DNA of 64,000 nucleotides from Hermatobates lingyangjiaoensis (Eukaryota; Arthropoda; Insecta; Hemiptera; Hermatobatidae). Location of the stretch: NCBI GenBank assembly GCA_026182355.1, contig JAPFBL010000114.1, positions 369,501 through 433,500 of the forward strand, in the 5' to 3' direction. Under the pieces are notes generated by a model that saw only the letters and a program-made list of their open reading frames with translations, ran no database searches and was not told the DNA's origin. A program made the position numbers and the translations under genes. Shown piece after piece: positions 34,839 through 46,429 of this stretch. Positions within the stretch are counted from its first letter, which is position 1; the number at the start of each line of letters is the position of its first letter.

Positions 34839-35138
34839 TTACTCCAAGTAATCCTCTAGTGGGGTTTGCATTTTAGAATAATATAATGTTCTTTGGTTTA
34901 CTTCAAAAACTAATAATTGAGTAGTAATGTTTTTAGAAAATGCAATCTTATGAAAAACGAAACAAGAGAAAAATGGTGGGTTCTGAAAATTTAAAAGACC
35001 GTTATGCTGTGAATATCCATCTTCTAAAAGTATTTGCTGCAAGTTCTCTGAATAAGTCTTGCCAGTTTCAGCTTCACCTGAAGCTGTTTCTCCCTGCACT
35101 TTTAGGTTATGAAATGGAAAATGTTTTCCAAAACTCAA
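34839..35138 (-). pseudogene. Tigger/jerky-like (pogo superfamily) transposase fragment
   Basis: The minus strand is open for 99 codons and reads HNLKVQGETASGEAETGK, then YSENLQQILLEDGYS, then QHNGLLNFQNPPF. Jerky/Tigger transposases carry GEAAS...A..F...L..II.E.GY....VFN.DETGLFWK at this place, ahead of the first catalytic Asp. Here the NVDET motif has decayed to LLNFQN, so the copy is dead. A complete transposase would be several times longer. No terminal repeats were identified. The assignment rests on pattern memory. Confidence 0.5.
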
Positions 35139-36217
35139 AACACCCTTGCTCTTAGTAATTTCAAAATTGCTTCCGAATTTTTTGTATTATATCAAAGTGT
35201 AGATTTATAAAATTTCATGTTTAATATGAATTGTATCTAGTCGAACCTATTTTTCGTAAATTTTTGAGTCGAGTTGTTAAGAGTCTTCCCATCTTCATAA
35301 TTGTTTATACTCCGACATTAAGTCATCATATGCCTGGAAATAGTGCAATCAGTAACAATGAAAGTTCAGTTTGACTGTATTTTTTCCTTCCAATTGTTAC
35401 TTAACTTAAATCCAATGTTTTTGTAACATATACTTTCTCACTGTTCTAGACGATCCAAAATACTAAATGTTTGACAAATGAAAAAAAAATTTGAAATGTA
35501 AAAGATATAAACGTGTTCTTTTTTGTTTTAATCCGGCATAGTTCAGGTCTATAAATTAAATCACGAAAAATAAAAAAAACACAATCTACGGGTATGTCTA
35601 TAAGAAAAAACATCGATTATTAAGCTTTAAGGTGCCTTGTTTTGGTTTTAATTCTAAATGTAATAAAATTTACAATTATAGTTTTTATTATTAATGACCA
35701 TAAATTGTTGTGTCACTATTTCTAAAACATTTGTTATTTTTACGTAGCATCAAATGTTTATCTGAGCAAGAATAGAATCAGGAGTGCATAAAATATGGAA
35801 AGTTGTTGTGGGCAAGTTATTTGATATTTGATATAGGTAAAGATGACTGTGATCTTCATTCATCTCATTATAGATACATATTTAAGTTAATTATAATTAA
35901 TGAAAAATTGAAGTGTAGATCAGCTTGTATGTGCATTTGTAGATAAAATAAATTGATATAAGAATACTTGTGATATATTTGTCTACATTTTGGTAATCCC
36001 AGTCATGTACTTGAAGTGTACATGGTATTTATTTTCAAATACACACAGAATTCCATACATATATGCATACATACATACATACACACATCATATACGGAAC
36101 CATTTTCAAACCTAAACATACATCATTTAAACAAGAGTATCTGAAAGAGTTCATTTCCTTGGACCACTTGATATAGTAATTTTGACCAGAATTCATAACT
36201 GCCATACTTGTTTATAT
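35139..36217. other. noncoding stretch with a CATA microsatellite
   Basis: AT-rich. A CATA/CATATA repeat lies near 36055-36090. No gene. Confidence 0.55.
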
Positions 36218-36559
36218 TACATAGAGGGTAGGTCAGGTTAGGTTGCAATGGCAGCCCTACAAGAGAACACAGGTAGGCCGACCATTGGCCCTTCGTGATA
36301 CTACACAATGAAGATTGATTCTACAGTGGGAGTCCTAAATTTTGCCTAACTCACGTGTGTTTAGAGTAGGGATCTGTAACGAGTACCTGATATCGTTCAG
36401 GCTCGGGACAACAGTTTAACGTCTTTCTCTGAGGGACGACGTGCTCAGATTTATTCACCTCCCGCGGGAATAAATCGAGGCCAGGTGGGGATCGAACCCC
36501 GGTCCTATTAGCTCAGTACGTTAACCACTGAGCTAACCTGACACCCTACATAGAGGGTA
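36218..36559 (-). mobile_element. full tRNA-derived SINE with 13-bp target duplications
   Basis: TACATAGAGGGTA is present at 36218-36230 and again at 36547-36559, perfectly duplicated, bracketing 316 bp. On the minus strand the element begins with a tRNA-like head: GTTAGCTCAGTGGTTAACG as A box region, CCGGGGTTCGATCCCC as B box and T arm, and CCTGGCC closing the acceptor stem. A SINE body follows, ending in a CAACCTAACCTGACC-like tail. The intact polymerase III boxes and the perfect duplication imply a fairly recent retroposition. Confidence 0.9.
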
Positions 36560-39500
36560 ACTAAAATTTAAAGGCATGAGTAGTGTTATTTGGAATATCC
36601 GTTCCTTGTTTCATCGTTGACTTTGTTGTCCAGTTTCCAAGCAGTAAAGAATTTCAGATTCTTTTTCATTTCTCTGGCATTAACTCCAATTTCCTGAAGA
36701 TGCTTTGATTGTAAAATTCAAATAATTTACTGAAACTTTGATATTGTTGTGAGTGAATATTGGTTTTGAAAGCCATAATTAATTCATGAAATATTAGAAG
36801 TACACGTAAGTTTAGCATCACAAAACAAAATTACTCCAACAATTTGGAAAATATTGTTACAAGTTTGTTTGTGTGAGCGTTGCTTGATGTCTGCAATCCT
36901 GAGTAAATCCTGAACGGAACTTTAATGTAACATTATCAACAAGTTTTAAAAGATTACATATCGTGAATTAGTCATTGCATTGGCGAGAGATTTAGATCAT
37001 TGTACATGTTTTCAGATCCATCAATACGTATTCTATATCTTGATGATGTTTGAATTTGTGTGAGTGGGTAATGTGCACCCAAAAATTTGTACACACGTTA
37101 GAAGTGTCACCCTTTTACAAATCTTAATGATATTTGTGCACTTATTCTGGTAATTCTAAAAACTTTACTACACTTATTTAGTTCTCTCTTTTAAATTGGC
37201 ATTACACTATAAATAATGCATGAACTGTCATTTATTCCAAGGATCTGTCAATATAACTATTATTTTTTACTCGTAGTCACTTGTCCATTTGTTTGGTTTC
37301 ATTTTTTAAAATGCATAGATTTCAAAGGAAGTAATACATTTTTTTTCAAATCAGAATAATAATCAATAATAATCAATTTTTGATACTCACTTAGTTCTAT
37401 TTAGTGAGCCTTTAATTACTTTACGTGCCATTTAGAGTATTCTTTGTAATTAACTAATAATGAAATATAAGTGACATCTATAAGATTTGCAGGTAATTTA
37501 TCTAGTATTTTTCAAAGATCTTTTGATTTGTTGTAAAAATGAAGTTTACAATTCATTCTGTTTATATTATTGTTAAGCAGTAAATTCCTTTGGTTCCTAT
37601 TTGATTCACCTAATGTGGCAACTTGATAATAATCCTTATTAATAATTCCTTTATCATTGATTATGGTTACAAAATTACAATAATTTCTCTATGGTAACCA
37701 AAACAAATTGAAAATACAATTATCCATGGTATTTTGCTGCATCAAATTAATTAATTTTTCCTACATTCCTTTTAATGGTTTATTTGGTAATATTTTTTTT
37801 TCTCAATAAATAATGAATGAATGCTTGTTATTGTGTCTCAAAAACATCACTTATATTTCAATAAGCGATTATAAATATGATTATATTTCTGTCATTGTAA
37901 AGTATGTTTAGGAGACACCATTCACTCTTAGTGATGAAGCTACACGAGAGAAGAAAACACACTTTTAAAGTGGATACCGATTCGGTGGGAACTGTTGCAG
38001 TAAGTTTTCCCTTAGTAGAAATATTTAGTTTTTGTCGAATACATTACAAGGATTGAGTATAGCAAAAGTAACCTTAGAGAAAAGATTAATTCTGCAGTAC
38101 TAACAACTTCATTCAATTACTGCAGTCACAAATAACAATGTTGTCGAGGTTGTTATATACCAAGGATATGTAGGTTATCAGTGATTCCTTGCTATTTCGC
38201 AAAAACATAAGAATGATTTCGCTCTTTGATTTTGCAATCCTTTATCTTCAAAAGGCAATTGTTCTATGCATCTTGTGTTTTGTTTATATACCCATTTACT
38301 TTCATAACAAATCATGATCTTGAAGTTTGTTATCTATAGCCAACATCCATTGTTATCAACTCCTTTTCAGATCAGATGTACAAAATTACTACCAAACAAA
38401 CACTCTTTTGATCTTTATAGGTTTAGGGTAATATTCTATCATACCACATTATTGTCAGACCACATTATTGTCATCGTGTCAATTTAGGACCCATTTATTT
38501 TCTTCATAGCTAATAACTCTGCAAGAGTCAACGTGACCCTAGAAACTGTAAACTCAACTCAGAATAATTAATTACCACTTGTTAGATTTGTTTATTTTGG
38601 ACTATTTTTTAATATTATGGGGCTAAATAAACGAGAGTAGTAAATTATCTTTGATTGGATTCCTATGCGTTCTTATTTGGGAGGTAATGAATGTACGAGT
38701 ACGTATTAATCTCGTATGTATGAGATTAAACTATTCTTCGCACTATAGAAAATGAGCTTCACTATGTTCTTTGCAGAGTGGAAATACTATCCAGCTGTTG
38801 AAAATAATGATAGTATTTTCATTATTTTACATTAGTATTACATTACAAGTGTTTAATGTAATATTTACACTTGTAGTTTCACAAATCTTTAACTAAATTC
38901 TCTGAACTTGTAGAATGAAATTATTAAAGTAAACTGATTCCTATTTTATGAAATCTGTTTAAATTTTGACTAGTGATTGTAACTAAGGCTATGTTGATAC
39001 TTGCATTTTTGCGTTTTATTCATATAACAGAAAGAAGTACAGATGAATTTGATAACTAAGAGACATGAACATAACTGTTGGGATGTTATTCTTGGATTTG
39101 GGCGTTCTTCACCCTTTGACCTAGTAATAACATTTGTCAACCTTATTAATTTCCCGTTTTTGGTCATCGTCCAACAGTTCTGGTCGATTGTGGTTAGACA
39201 GATTCAATTAATTTTATATTTTGTTTATCAAAGTCGTATTTTATTCGTTCACAACCAAAATTCGAGATGTAATTTTAATTGATAATCAAATCCACGAGAA
39301 TATTTTAAATATTTTGTCTAAATTGATGTATTGATTAAATAAATAATTTTATGACGGAGAAATCTATAGAAAACCTATTCAACTTATCAGGACTTTGAAT
39401 ATGTCGTGTCTTGTGCGCAACTTCATTGATCATTGCTTTTGATACAGGGCTATTTACAGTAAGCTGAGAATTACCATAGTGTTTTTAAATAAGTATCAAA

Positions 39501-40592
39501 TCTATTTAGTAAATGTAATAACAATCGAAAGTATTTAGCTAAGTCCAATATCTATAAAATGATTATGTATGATTAGTATTACAGCTAATTTATGATTTTG
39601 TTTAGTTCCATTTGCTTTTAAGTAGAGGAACATAGTAGAAGCGAAGCAATTAGGTTTAAAAACGTCAAGGCTTGATTACCAATTTAGGTGTCTTTTACAA
39701 TTATCAGAAGTGTCAGGTTAGGATTATCACGATAACAGGCAACCTTAAACAATTAATTACCTTCCTCGTCGCAACTATAGATTGTTCTTTCCAATCTCCA
39801 TCCACTTTAATTGTCTTAACTAATCTTCTATTAATTCTCTAGAATTACTAGAAGAGTCCTAGAATTGTCGAGAAAATTAACCGTTTTAAACTTTGGTATA
39901 TGTGTTATTATATATTACCTTACCCTTTAATCTAGTTAGTACCTATAAATTTGCTTGTAGTTATTAACCTGGTTACTAGTTATGTACTGGATAAGCTACC
40001 TCGAGGATTATGACTCTGTAGGATTGCTCACGGATTTCGATCGATTTTGAAAATTATTTAATCAGCATTGGTAAAGCACGCAGTTCAGTTTGTAATCATT
40101 TAACACCTGTGACTGTTGTTGGGTTATTATGACTTGGGTTTATGGAGTTATAACTGCAATTAACAATACTTTTAATTAATTAATTTAAAATATTTCCAGA
40201 AAACTAGTTTTGAATGAGTAATCACTCTTTAAGTAGATTTCCCGTGAGGTGATATGACCGAAAATATAATTGAGGTCATCTATACTGCAGAGGCTACTTT
40301 TTATTGCAGACGTCAATATAAATCTCATTTTCAAAGTGTGTGAGCTGCTGTAGGATGTCTACAATCTTGTGGATACTCACCCATTCACTCAGTCGTCATG
40401 AAAGAAACGGTCAAAAATGGGAAATCGTTTTGTTCCTATTGTACAGTTTACTTATAATTAAAGGAAAATTTTAAAGTTTAAGCTATTATTAAAATAAAGA
40501 AAAAAGTTGTAATACTGATGCAGTTTATTTATAAAAAACATAACACTTGATAATTTAATTTATTTTATATAATTTATTACGAAGTATAAAAT
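36560..40592. other. long AT-rich noncoding stretch
   Basis: No supported gene. The open frames near 38.97-39.28 kb overlap on both strands and lack splice signals and motifs. Confidence 0.5.
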
Positions 40593-40800
40593 AATGTCTC
40601 TGCACTCCCTCGGAGAGGACCTTAAGCCGTCAGTCCAAGCCTGCACTATGCCAAACATCCGTACACTAAATATACTTGAGTTAGGCAAAATTTAAAACTT
40701 CCAATCTACAATTTTTACTATAATGTCTCAAAAAAGGCCAATGTGCGGCTTATGTGTGTTCTCTTGCGAGATTGCTGCTGCCAACTAACTTAACCTATGA
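40593..40800 (+). mobile_element. tRNA-derived SINE, 5'-truncated and diverged
   Basis: It starts in the body (CCCTCGGAGAGGACCTTAAG) and continues through CTTGAGTTAGGCAAAATTTA, the TTATGTGTGTTCTCTTGCGA segment and an AACTTAACCT tail. The tRNA-like head is missing. More diverged than the copies at 36.2 and 42.7 kb. Confidence 0.75.
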
Positions 40801-42274
40801 GTTCTCAAGTTGGACTGTATTCAGACTGCAAGCCCGGCCTGCGATGTTTGGCTGAACGAAACATCATAATAAAGTAGACTTTACTATCTATGTTTGTATG
40901 ACAAATATTAGAATATATTTTTTCTTGTAGCATAAATCTTGACTTTTTTTTGCACTATTAATTTATATTATATTTGTCTATTTGATATAAGGACTGATAG
41001 AAAAGAGTGCCCTCTATATTAAATTAAAATAATAAAATTATTTCTCAAGAAAGAGAGAAATAACTGAATAATATTAATTCTCAGTTCAACAAACCTCTCA
41101 CTTCGCAATAAAATTAAATTGGAAGTGAGAGATTTTTGAGCAAGGACCTCTTCCTACTTATTCTGGTCGATTTTTTTATTTAAAAGACTGGTATACGTGT
41201 TTTCACTTCTTATATTGTACAGTGTCAGTGTTGAATATAAATTGAATTGGATGGTACAAATCGGACTTTAAAATGCAAAAAAAAAATATAATTCAATTTA
41301 TTATTGATAAACGAATATCATTCGTAACAAAAAGAAAGAAAATACATAATAGAAATAGTATAATTGATGAATTAGTTATTAACAACCACTGTTAATTAAC
41401 TTACAGTGCTTGGTTTTATCAGTGGAATGAAGTGCTCAGGAATGAGATTTTAAACTGAACAAAAACAAGTAGAAACCTGTTTGATGAGAATACCTTCACA
41501 TCTTACTCTTGAATGTCAAAACACGAGCGAGTGCTAGGTTTTATTTTGCGATTTTTCTATTACGGATTATTTTACTACTATTTTAAAGATTTTCAAATAT
41601 ATAGTTTTAAGAAAATGACTTTCCAAGTGTTTGATTATTACAGAGTACTCCTCCGAGCTGCATTCAAGTGAAGTTAGATTCACAAATTTTACACTTTCAC
41701 AGTTACTTGAGATTTTTAGACCTTAGATTACTATAGATTTCTTAACGGCTTAATATTTTTTATTTCACTTAAGTCATCAGTTTTTAACATATTTTGGTTT
41801 TGAATATTTCTTTATTATTTTGTCAAACTCTCGAGGTTCGTGATTTTGAAGTTTTCACTTAGTTCACTTAGCTGTGAATTTCCAAGCTTGCCAAGGCGAT
41901 GAAGGGAATCTACGGTTTTAAGTTCATGCCTCTATTATTAGTAGGTTTGACGATTCGACGTTTTTGGATGGTCTCTCTTTATATATTCGTATAGATAACA
42001 GTTTGTATTAATAATATTTGTCAGTGTTTTTCAAATTTAACCACGTTATATAGAGACCGCATTTTCAGTTGTTATTCATATCCTTATTTTTATATATAAA
42101 ACACAGTTTTTTTTTAGTTTTAATGACTAACCAACTGAAAAAAGTAGTTCTACATTTCCCGTACTATTCACTTTTTATTGTTTAAATCAGATGGAATGTT
42201 TGTTTGGAATCCTATATATATTCCAATCCATAAGTTAGATGGATTTGTTATTCGCTATGCGTTAATTTCTACAG
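40801..42274. other. noncoding stretch
   Basis: No supported feature. It would be the intron upstream of the 42.3-kb exon candidate if that exon is not the first. Confidence 0.45.
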
Positions 42275-42491
42275 GAATGTAAATAGCATTGGGTGTAGTA
42301 ATGTAAGTCTAATTGACTTCACCGGGTTTGACGTCCACAAGTACGGTCCGGTGACATACTTGACCCTTCACTTGAATTTAATCCCGATAAATGAAACTGA
42401 AGTGGATGTGGCTTACCGTTGTTGTCGCTTTGACATTTTCTCAGTTGAAATTAAACCTCAACATATTACTAAAAACTTTATGAAATACATT
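42275..42491 (+). CDS. candidate internal exon, unidentified, possibly secreted domain
   Basis: A good acceptor (TTAATTTCTACAG) at 42274 opens a frame with no stop until 42656. It reads NVNSIGCSNVSLIDFTG, then FDVHKYGPVTYLTLHLNL, then NETEVDVAYRCC. Codon choice and composition differ from the flanks, and Cys pairs plus N-x-T/S sites suggest an extracellular domain. The layout faintly resembles small lipid-binding ML/GM2-activator-like folds, but no diagnostic motif is present, so no name is given. The 3' end is uncertain; ATT|GTAGTA at 42492 is the best in-frame donor I see. A SINE lies 220 bp downstream. Confidence 0.4.
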
Positions 42492-42703
42492 GTAGTATAT
42501 GGACCTAAATATCATAAAATTATAGGAACTCCTGAAAATGTAATTTTTTTTTTAAAAAAAAAGGTTTTATTTATCGATTTGGGATGTAGTATGGTGGGAA
42601 GTTATAGAAAACTGACCGCCTGTGGACTGTCTGAACCAACCCAGAAAATTCTCTAAACTCAAGTTAGACTTAACTTAATTTAGAGATTCTTTTCGAATAC
42701 CTT

Positions 42704-43099
42704 GCATCGTGCGGGGCCAGGTTATCTCTGTAGCTAACGAACTGGCCTCTGAACTGGTGGGTCTGGGGTTGGATACCTACCTAGCCCTTGATTTATTCAC
42801 GTGGGAGGTGAATAAATCTGAGCATGTCGTTTCTCGGAGAGGACTTTAAGCCGTCGGTCCCGAGCCTATGCGATGTCATGAACCTCATTAAAGATCCCTA
42901 CTCTAAGTACACTTGAATTATCGATAATTCAGGATTCCCAATGTTGAATCAATCTTCATTGTGTGGTATCACAATGGAGCCAATTTTCGGCCTATGTGTG
43001 TTCCCTTGTGGGACAGCCACTGCAACCTAAAGGGTTGCCTACTACTACTACGTCGCATCGCAACCTAAAGGGTTGCCTACTACTACTACGTCGCATCGT
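42704..43099 (+). mobile_element. tRNA-derived SINE with duplicated 38-bp tail
   Basis: The head GGGGCCAGGTTATCTCTGTA is altered in the A box; the B-box region reads GGGGTTGGATACC. The body has GTGGGAGGTGAATAAATCTG, CCGAGCC and GGCCTATGTGTGTTCCC. The tail unit, which starts CAACCTAAAGGGTTGCC and ends TCGCATCG, occurs twice, at 43023 and 43061, exactly 38 bp apart. GCATCGT at 42704-42710 and 43093-43099 may be the target duplication. Confidence 0.8.
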
Positions 43100-43480
43100 T
43101 TAGGCTTCGGAGAGAGGACTGCACATCATCTTCCAGAGACGCTGTAACCTGTTTTGGTATTATGATACATACATACCTGAGCCTTTCGATAATACGGCAC
43201 ATTATGACAAATGAGGCCAATGCTTTTTTACGTGAAAGCTCTGTCGGTGCATCCCAGAAGCAACAAGCCCTGCCCGAGGACAGGGACAATTAAGTTTCTG
43301 GAATACGCCTAAGGTGGACCTCACGGAAGTGAGCTCCCATGACCTTACATCATACAAGACCCCACATGTACTCGCCATTCCATATGGGAAAAACAAACAA
43401 CTATGACTAGAATACTAAAACGTAGTTGTCAAAGTACCTTATGACTAAATGCTCCCGGGGTACGATGATGTTCCCCCAGG
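43100..43480. other. GC-richer unassigned block
   Basis: About 380 bp with near-balanced composition, partly open on both strands (plus: RHIMTNEANAFLRES; minus: RAGLVASGMHRQSFHVKK). Frames break repeatedly. It looks like a decayed coding sequence or transposon, but I recognise no family. Confidence 0.3.
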
Positions 43481-45689
43481 ACAGATGTAAAAACGGATTT
43501 AAATAACTTACGTTATTTAACTAAAACTAACTTACGTTTTCTGTGGCTACGAAGCTATTCACTCTAAAGATAAACTTAATATAGGACAACAAATATAAGG
43601 GAAATATAAATTAGACACAAAAGACAAGGTCTCACGAGGTTTCTACAACGTACTTCATATTCCCTTGTAAAAAACAGCTATGTCTAAATACTTATTTTAA
43701 AACTAAAATAAAAATATAAAAAAAGAAATTGAAATACATCAATCGTAAAGTAGGTATAGAGACCGGTAAGTAAGGGGCTAGAGTGTTTTTTCAAACAAGA
43801 GATAGTGGACCACCCAAGACCTTTCTTTCTTTTAGATATGGTTTAAACGAATTTTAAGAATGCATTAGTCTTGGTTTCATTTACGGTATCATAATCAGTG
43901 ACAATCTACTTACTTGGAGTTATATAATAATTAAACAATAATGCTTTAAAAAAATGTTCCTAACAATTTTACTGAACAATATATAACTACGCACATTTTG
44001 CATAACAAGCATATGTGATATGAGTTACACTGACAGCTTCGAAGCGCAAGAATGAAACCAACTGGTTAAACTTTTTACCTCGTTTCTGTTTGGTCAAAGA
44101 TTTTCCTTGGAGTAGGTTATGACCTCTTGAGTCGTACAAAAGAATTTGGAAGGGAGGGAAGTTTGGTTTGGAACGCCTTGTGGCTATCAGGGACTAAATT
44201 TTGTATACATTGAAATCATAAGTCACTATGAATTGTGTGATTTGAAACAGAATAGGGGTTGTTAGTGATGGCGGGGATTATTAGGACTTTGGAGTGTAAC
44301 GACTGTATTTTGTAAATGTTTGGGAGTTTTGTGCAGCCCCACTGTTCAAGTCCGTAAGTCCTTTGGGCTCAGTAAGGTCTTACCTATCAGCACTTTGTTA
44401 TTGTTTAAAAATGAAAGTAATAATTGGAAGGGTACTCGACCGGTTTTCAGGCGGGAAGGCGTCAGTTAATATCGTTTATAAAAAAAAAAATCATATTTTT
44501 GGAAAGATAGTTAAAACTAGTACTTGGTAGTACTTTTGTTGTAGTTATAGTAGTGGTGAATATGTGATCCTGATAAATAGTGAAAAATTTGAAAATAATA
44601 TTAGGTTTTGTAATTTAAAAATAATAAAAGTCAAATAGCCAAATTTGAGGAATAAAAGAACAACTGTTGAAGAAACAACCATGCTACTTTGCATTGCGAT
44701 ATGGAAAAAAATTGTTTTACAGTGTAGTACATGGTTTTTATTGAACTCATTATTATGTGGCCATGCTGCTTTGCCTAGTGTACATGAATGAACTCATTCG
44801 CATTGTTTCCATGGACTAGATTATATTCGACCATGCTACTTTGCCCAGTACGATGTTAAACTCGTTTTACATGATTCTTATCCACTTTATTATTTGGGGT
44901 ATGACAAGAATAGGCAAAACTGTTAAATTTTCTAATATAATACATCATTGATAGTGACCATGTGATAGTAATTTTTATGAATACATTAAATAGCAAGGTA
45001 TTAGCAATTTGTTTGATTACATGCTAATCCTTTTCATTATGTGCTTCCTATTCTTTATCGGTCTGCCAAAACAAGATGATGTGAACTTTTTTCGTATAAA
45101 ACAGAAGTGGACTACCTCATTGAGCCATTCCTTTGTGTTAGGCATGGATGAGATTCTATTCTGAGTTACTCTATGCGAGGAATGATGAACTATTGTGAAA
45201 GGGCAGTCTACTGGACAGCCGTGAGCAATCCACCTCACAGAGATCTTATCGAATAGCATGGACTCATAGCTTATATTGAGCAAAAGACAGTTGCCTGGAT
45301 GTCTGTAGATGAGCCCTGTATATGTAACGAAATAGCTATGAAAAGTTGGTGTAGGTATTCGATCATTTTGGGTGGCTATATCATCACAAGTTAACATAAT
45401 TATAAGAATAACTCAGGCCTAATCAATATAGTATGACAATTTACTTTATATATTAGTATTACACTAATGCAAAGGAAATAACAAATGCAATGTAAAGATT
45501 AATGGAATCAGATTAAGAATGTCAGATTAAGGTAGGGTTTTTAGGTTTATATTGATGTAATGAATATGTTGAGAAGTTTTTCAATCACTGGTGTATGTTT
45601 CTGTCATTATTTTTACCTTAGATATTTGAAGTTGTTTTATAATAAATGTTGGATGTCCACAGACTGCCAACTGAATGCTTGTGATGCAG
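43481..45689. other. noncoding stretch
   Basis: Apart from the 44.7-kb repeat there is only a 126-codon minus-strand frame at 45017-45397. It has no recognisable motif or splice sites, and I do not call it a gene. Confidence 0.45.
44680..44900. repeat. degenerate repeat of about 75 bp
   Basis: CCATGCTACTTTGC-like text occurs near 44682, 44759 and 44831, each followed by related sequence. Three diverged tandem copies in noncoding DNA. Confidence 0.5.
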
Positions 45690-45776
45690 CATCCAGGTAC
45701 AGCCTACTACAGACCTCCTCCCTCCACGACCAGTCGACCTCCCAGACCTCTCCTGCCCACGCAGCCCTACACCAAT
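45690..45776 (+). CDS. candidate proline-rich exon
   Basis: Between ATGCAG|CATCC and CCAAT|GTGAGT the frame is open for 29 codons, phase 0 at both ends. It reads HPGTAYYRPPPSTTSRPP, then RPLLPTQPYTN. The block is strikingly GC-rich against its surroundings and the donor is strong. The acceptor is weaker, since its upstream tract is not pyrimidine-rich. Proline-rich, tyrosine-containing text suits a linker or adaptor tail; no family is recognised. A large (CA)n block follows in the presumed intron. Confidence 0.35.
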
Positions 45777-45841
45777 GTGAGTCGGCTTGTCTGTCACGTG
45801 CATGTGTCCTCTTGTGTGTGAGGATAGACTCTCACTATACA

Positions 45842-45842
45842 G

Positions 45843-45896
<54 letters not shown>

Positions 45897-45953
45897 GCCT
45901 CACACACACACACACACACACACATCCACACATACACACGTATGCACACACAC

Positions 45954-46020
<67 letters not shown>

Positions 46021-46043
46021 CACACACACACACACACACACAC

Positions 46044-46088
<45 letters not shown>

Positions 46089-46112
46089 CCACACGTATGC
46101 ACACGCACAAAA

Positions 46113-46169
<57 letters not shown>

Positions 46170-46170
46170 A

Positions 46171-46204
<34 letters not shown>

Positions 46205-46241
46205 CACACACACACACACACCACACACACACACACCACAC

Positions 46242-46274
<33 letters not shown>

Positions 46275-46295
46275 ATCCACACGTATGCACACGCA

Positions 46296-46326
<31 letters not shown>

Positions 46327-46420
46327 CCATCCACACGTATGCACACGCACAAAACACACACACACACTCACGCAAACACACACACACACACGCACAAGCA
46401 TACATACGCACATATATACG
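45842..46420. repeat. compound (CA)n array with higher-order structure
   Basis: About 580 bp of CA repeats are broken by recurring interruptions. CCACACGTATGCACACGCAC or a close variant occurs at roughly 45928, 46089, 46277 and 46330. The long open frames across it are artefacts of the repeat. The spaced interruptions show that larger blocks were duplicated. Confidence 0.95.
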
Positions 46421-46429
46421 TACATAACT

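Noticed and set aside
36479..36546. Functional tRNA gene at the SINE head
   Set aside because: The acceptor-like stem has mismatches and the sequence continues directly into a SINE body with target duplications, so it is a SINE promoter and not a free tRNA gene.
45017..45397. 126-codon minus-strand frame
   Set aside because: No motif, hydrophobic pattern or splice sites. The text does not resemble a family I know, and length alone is weak evidence.
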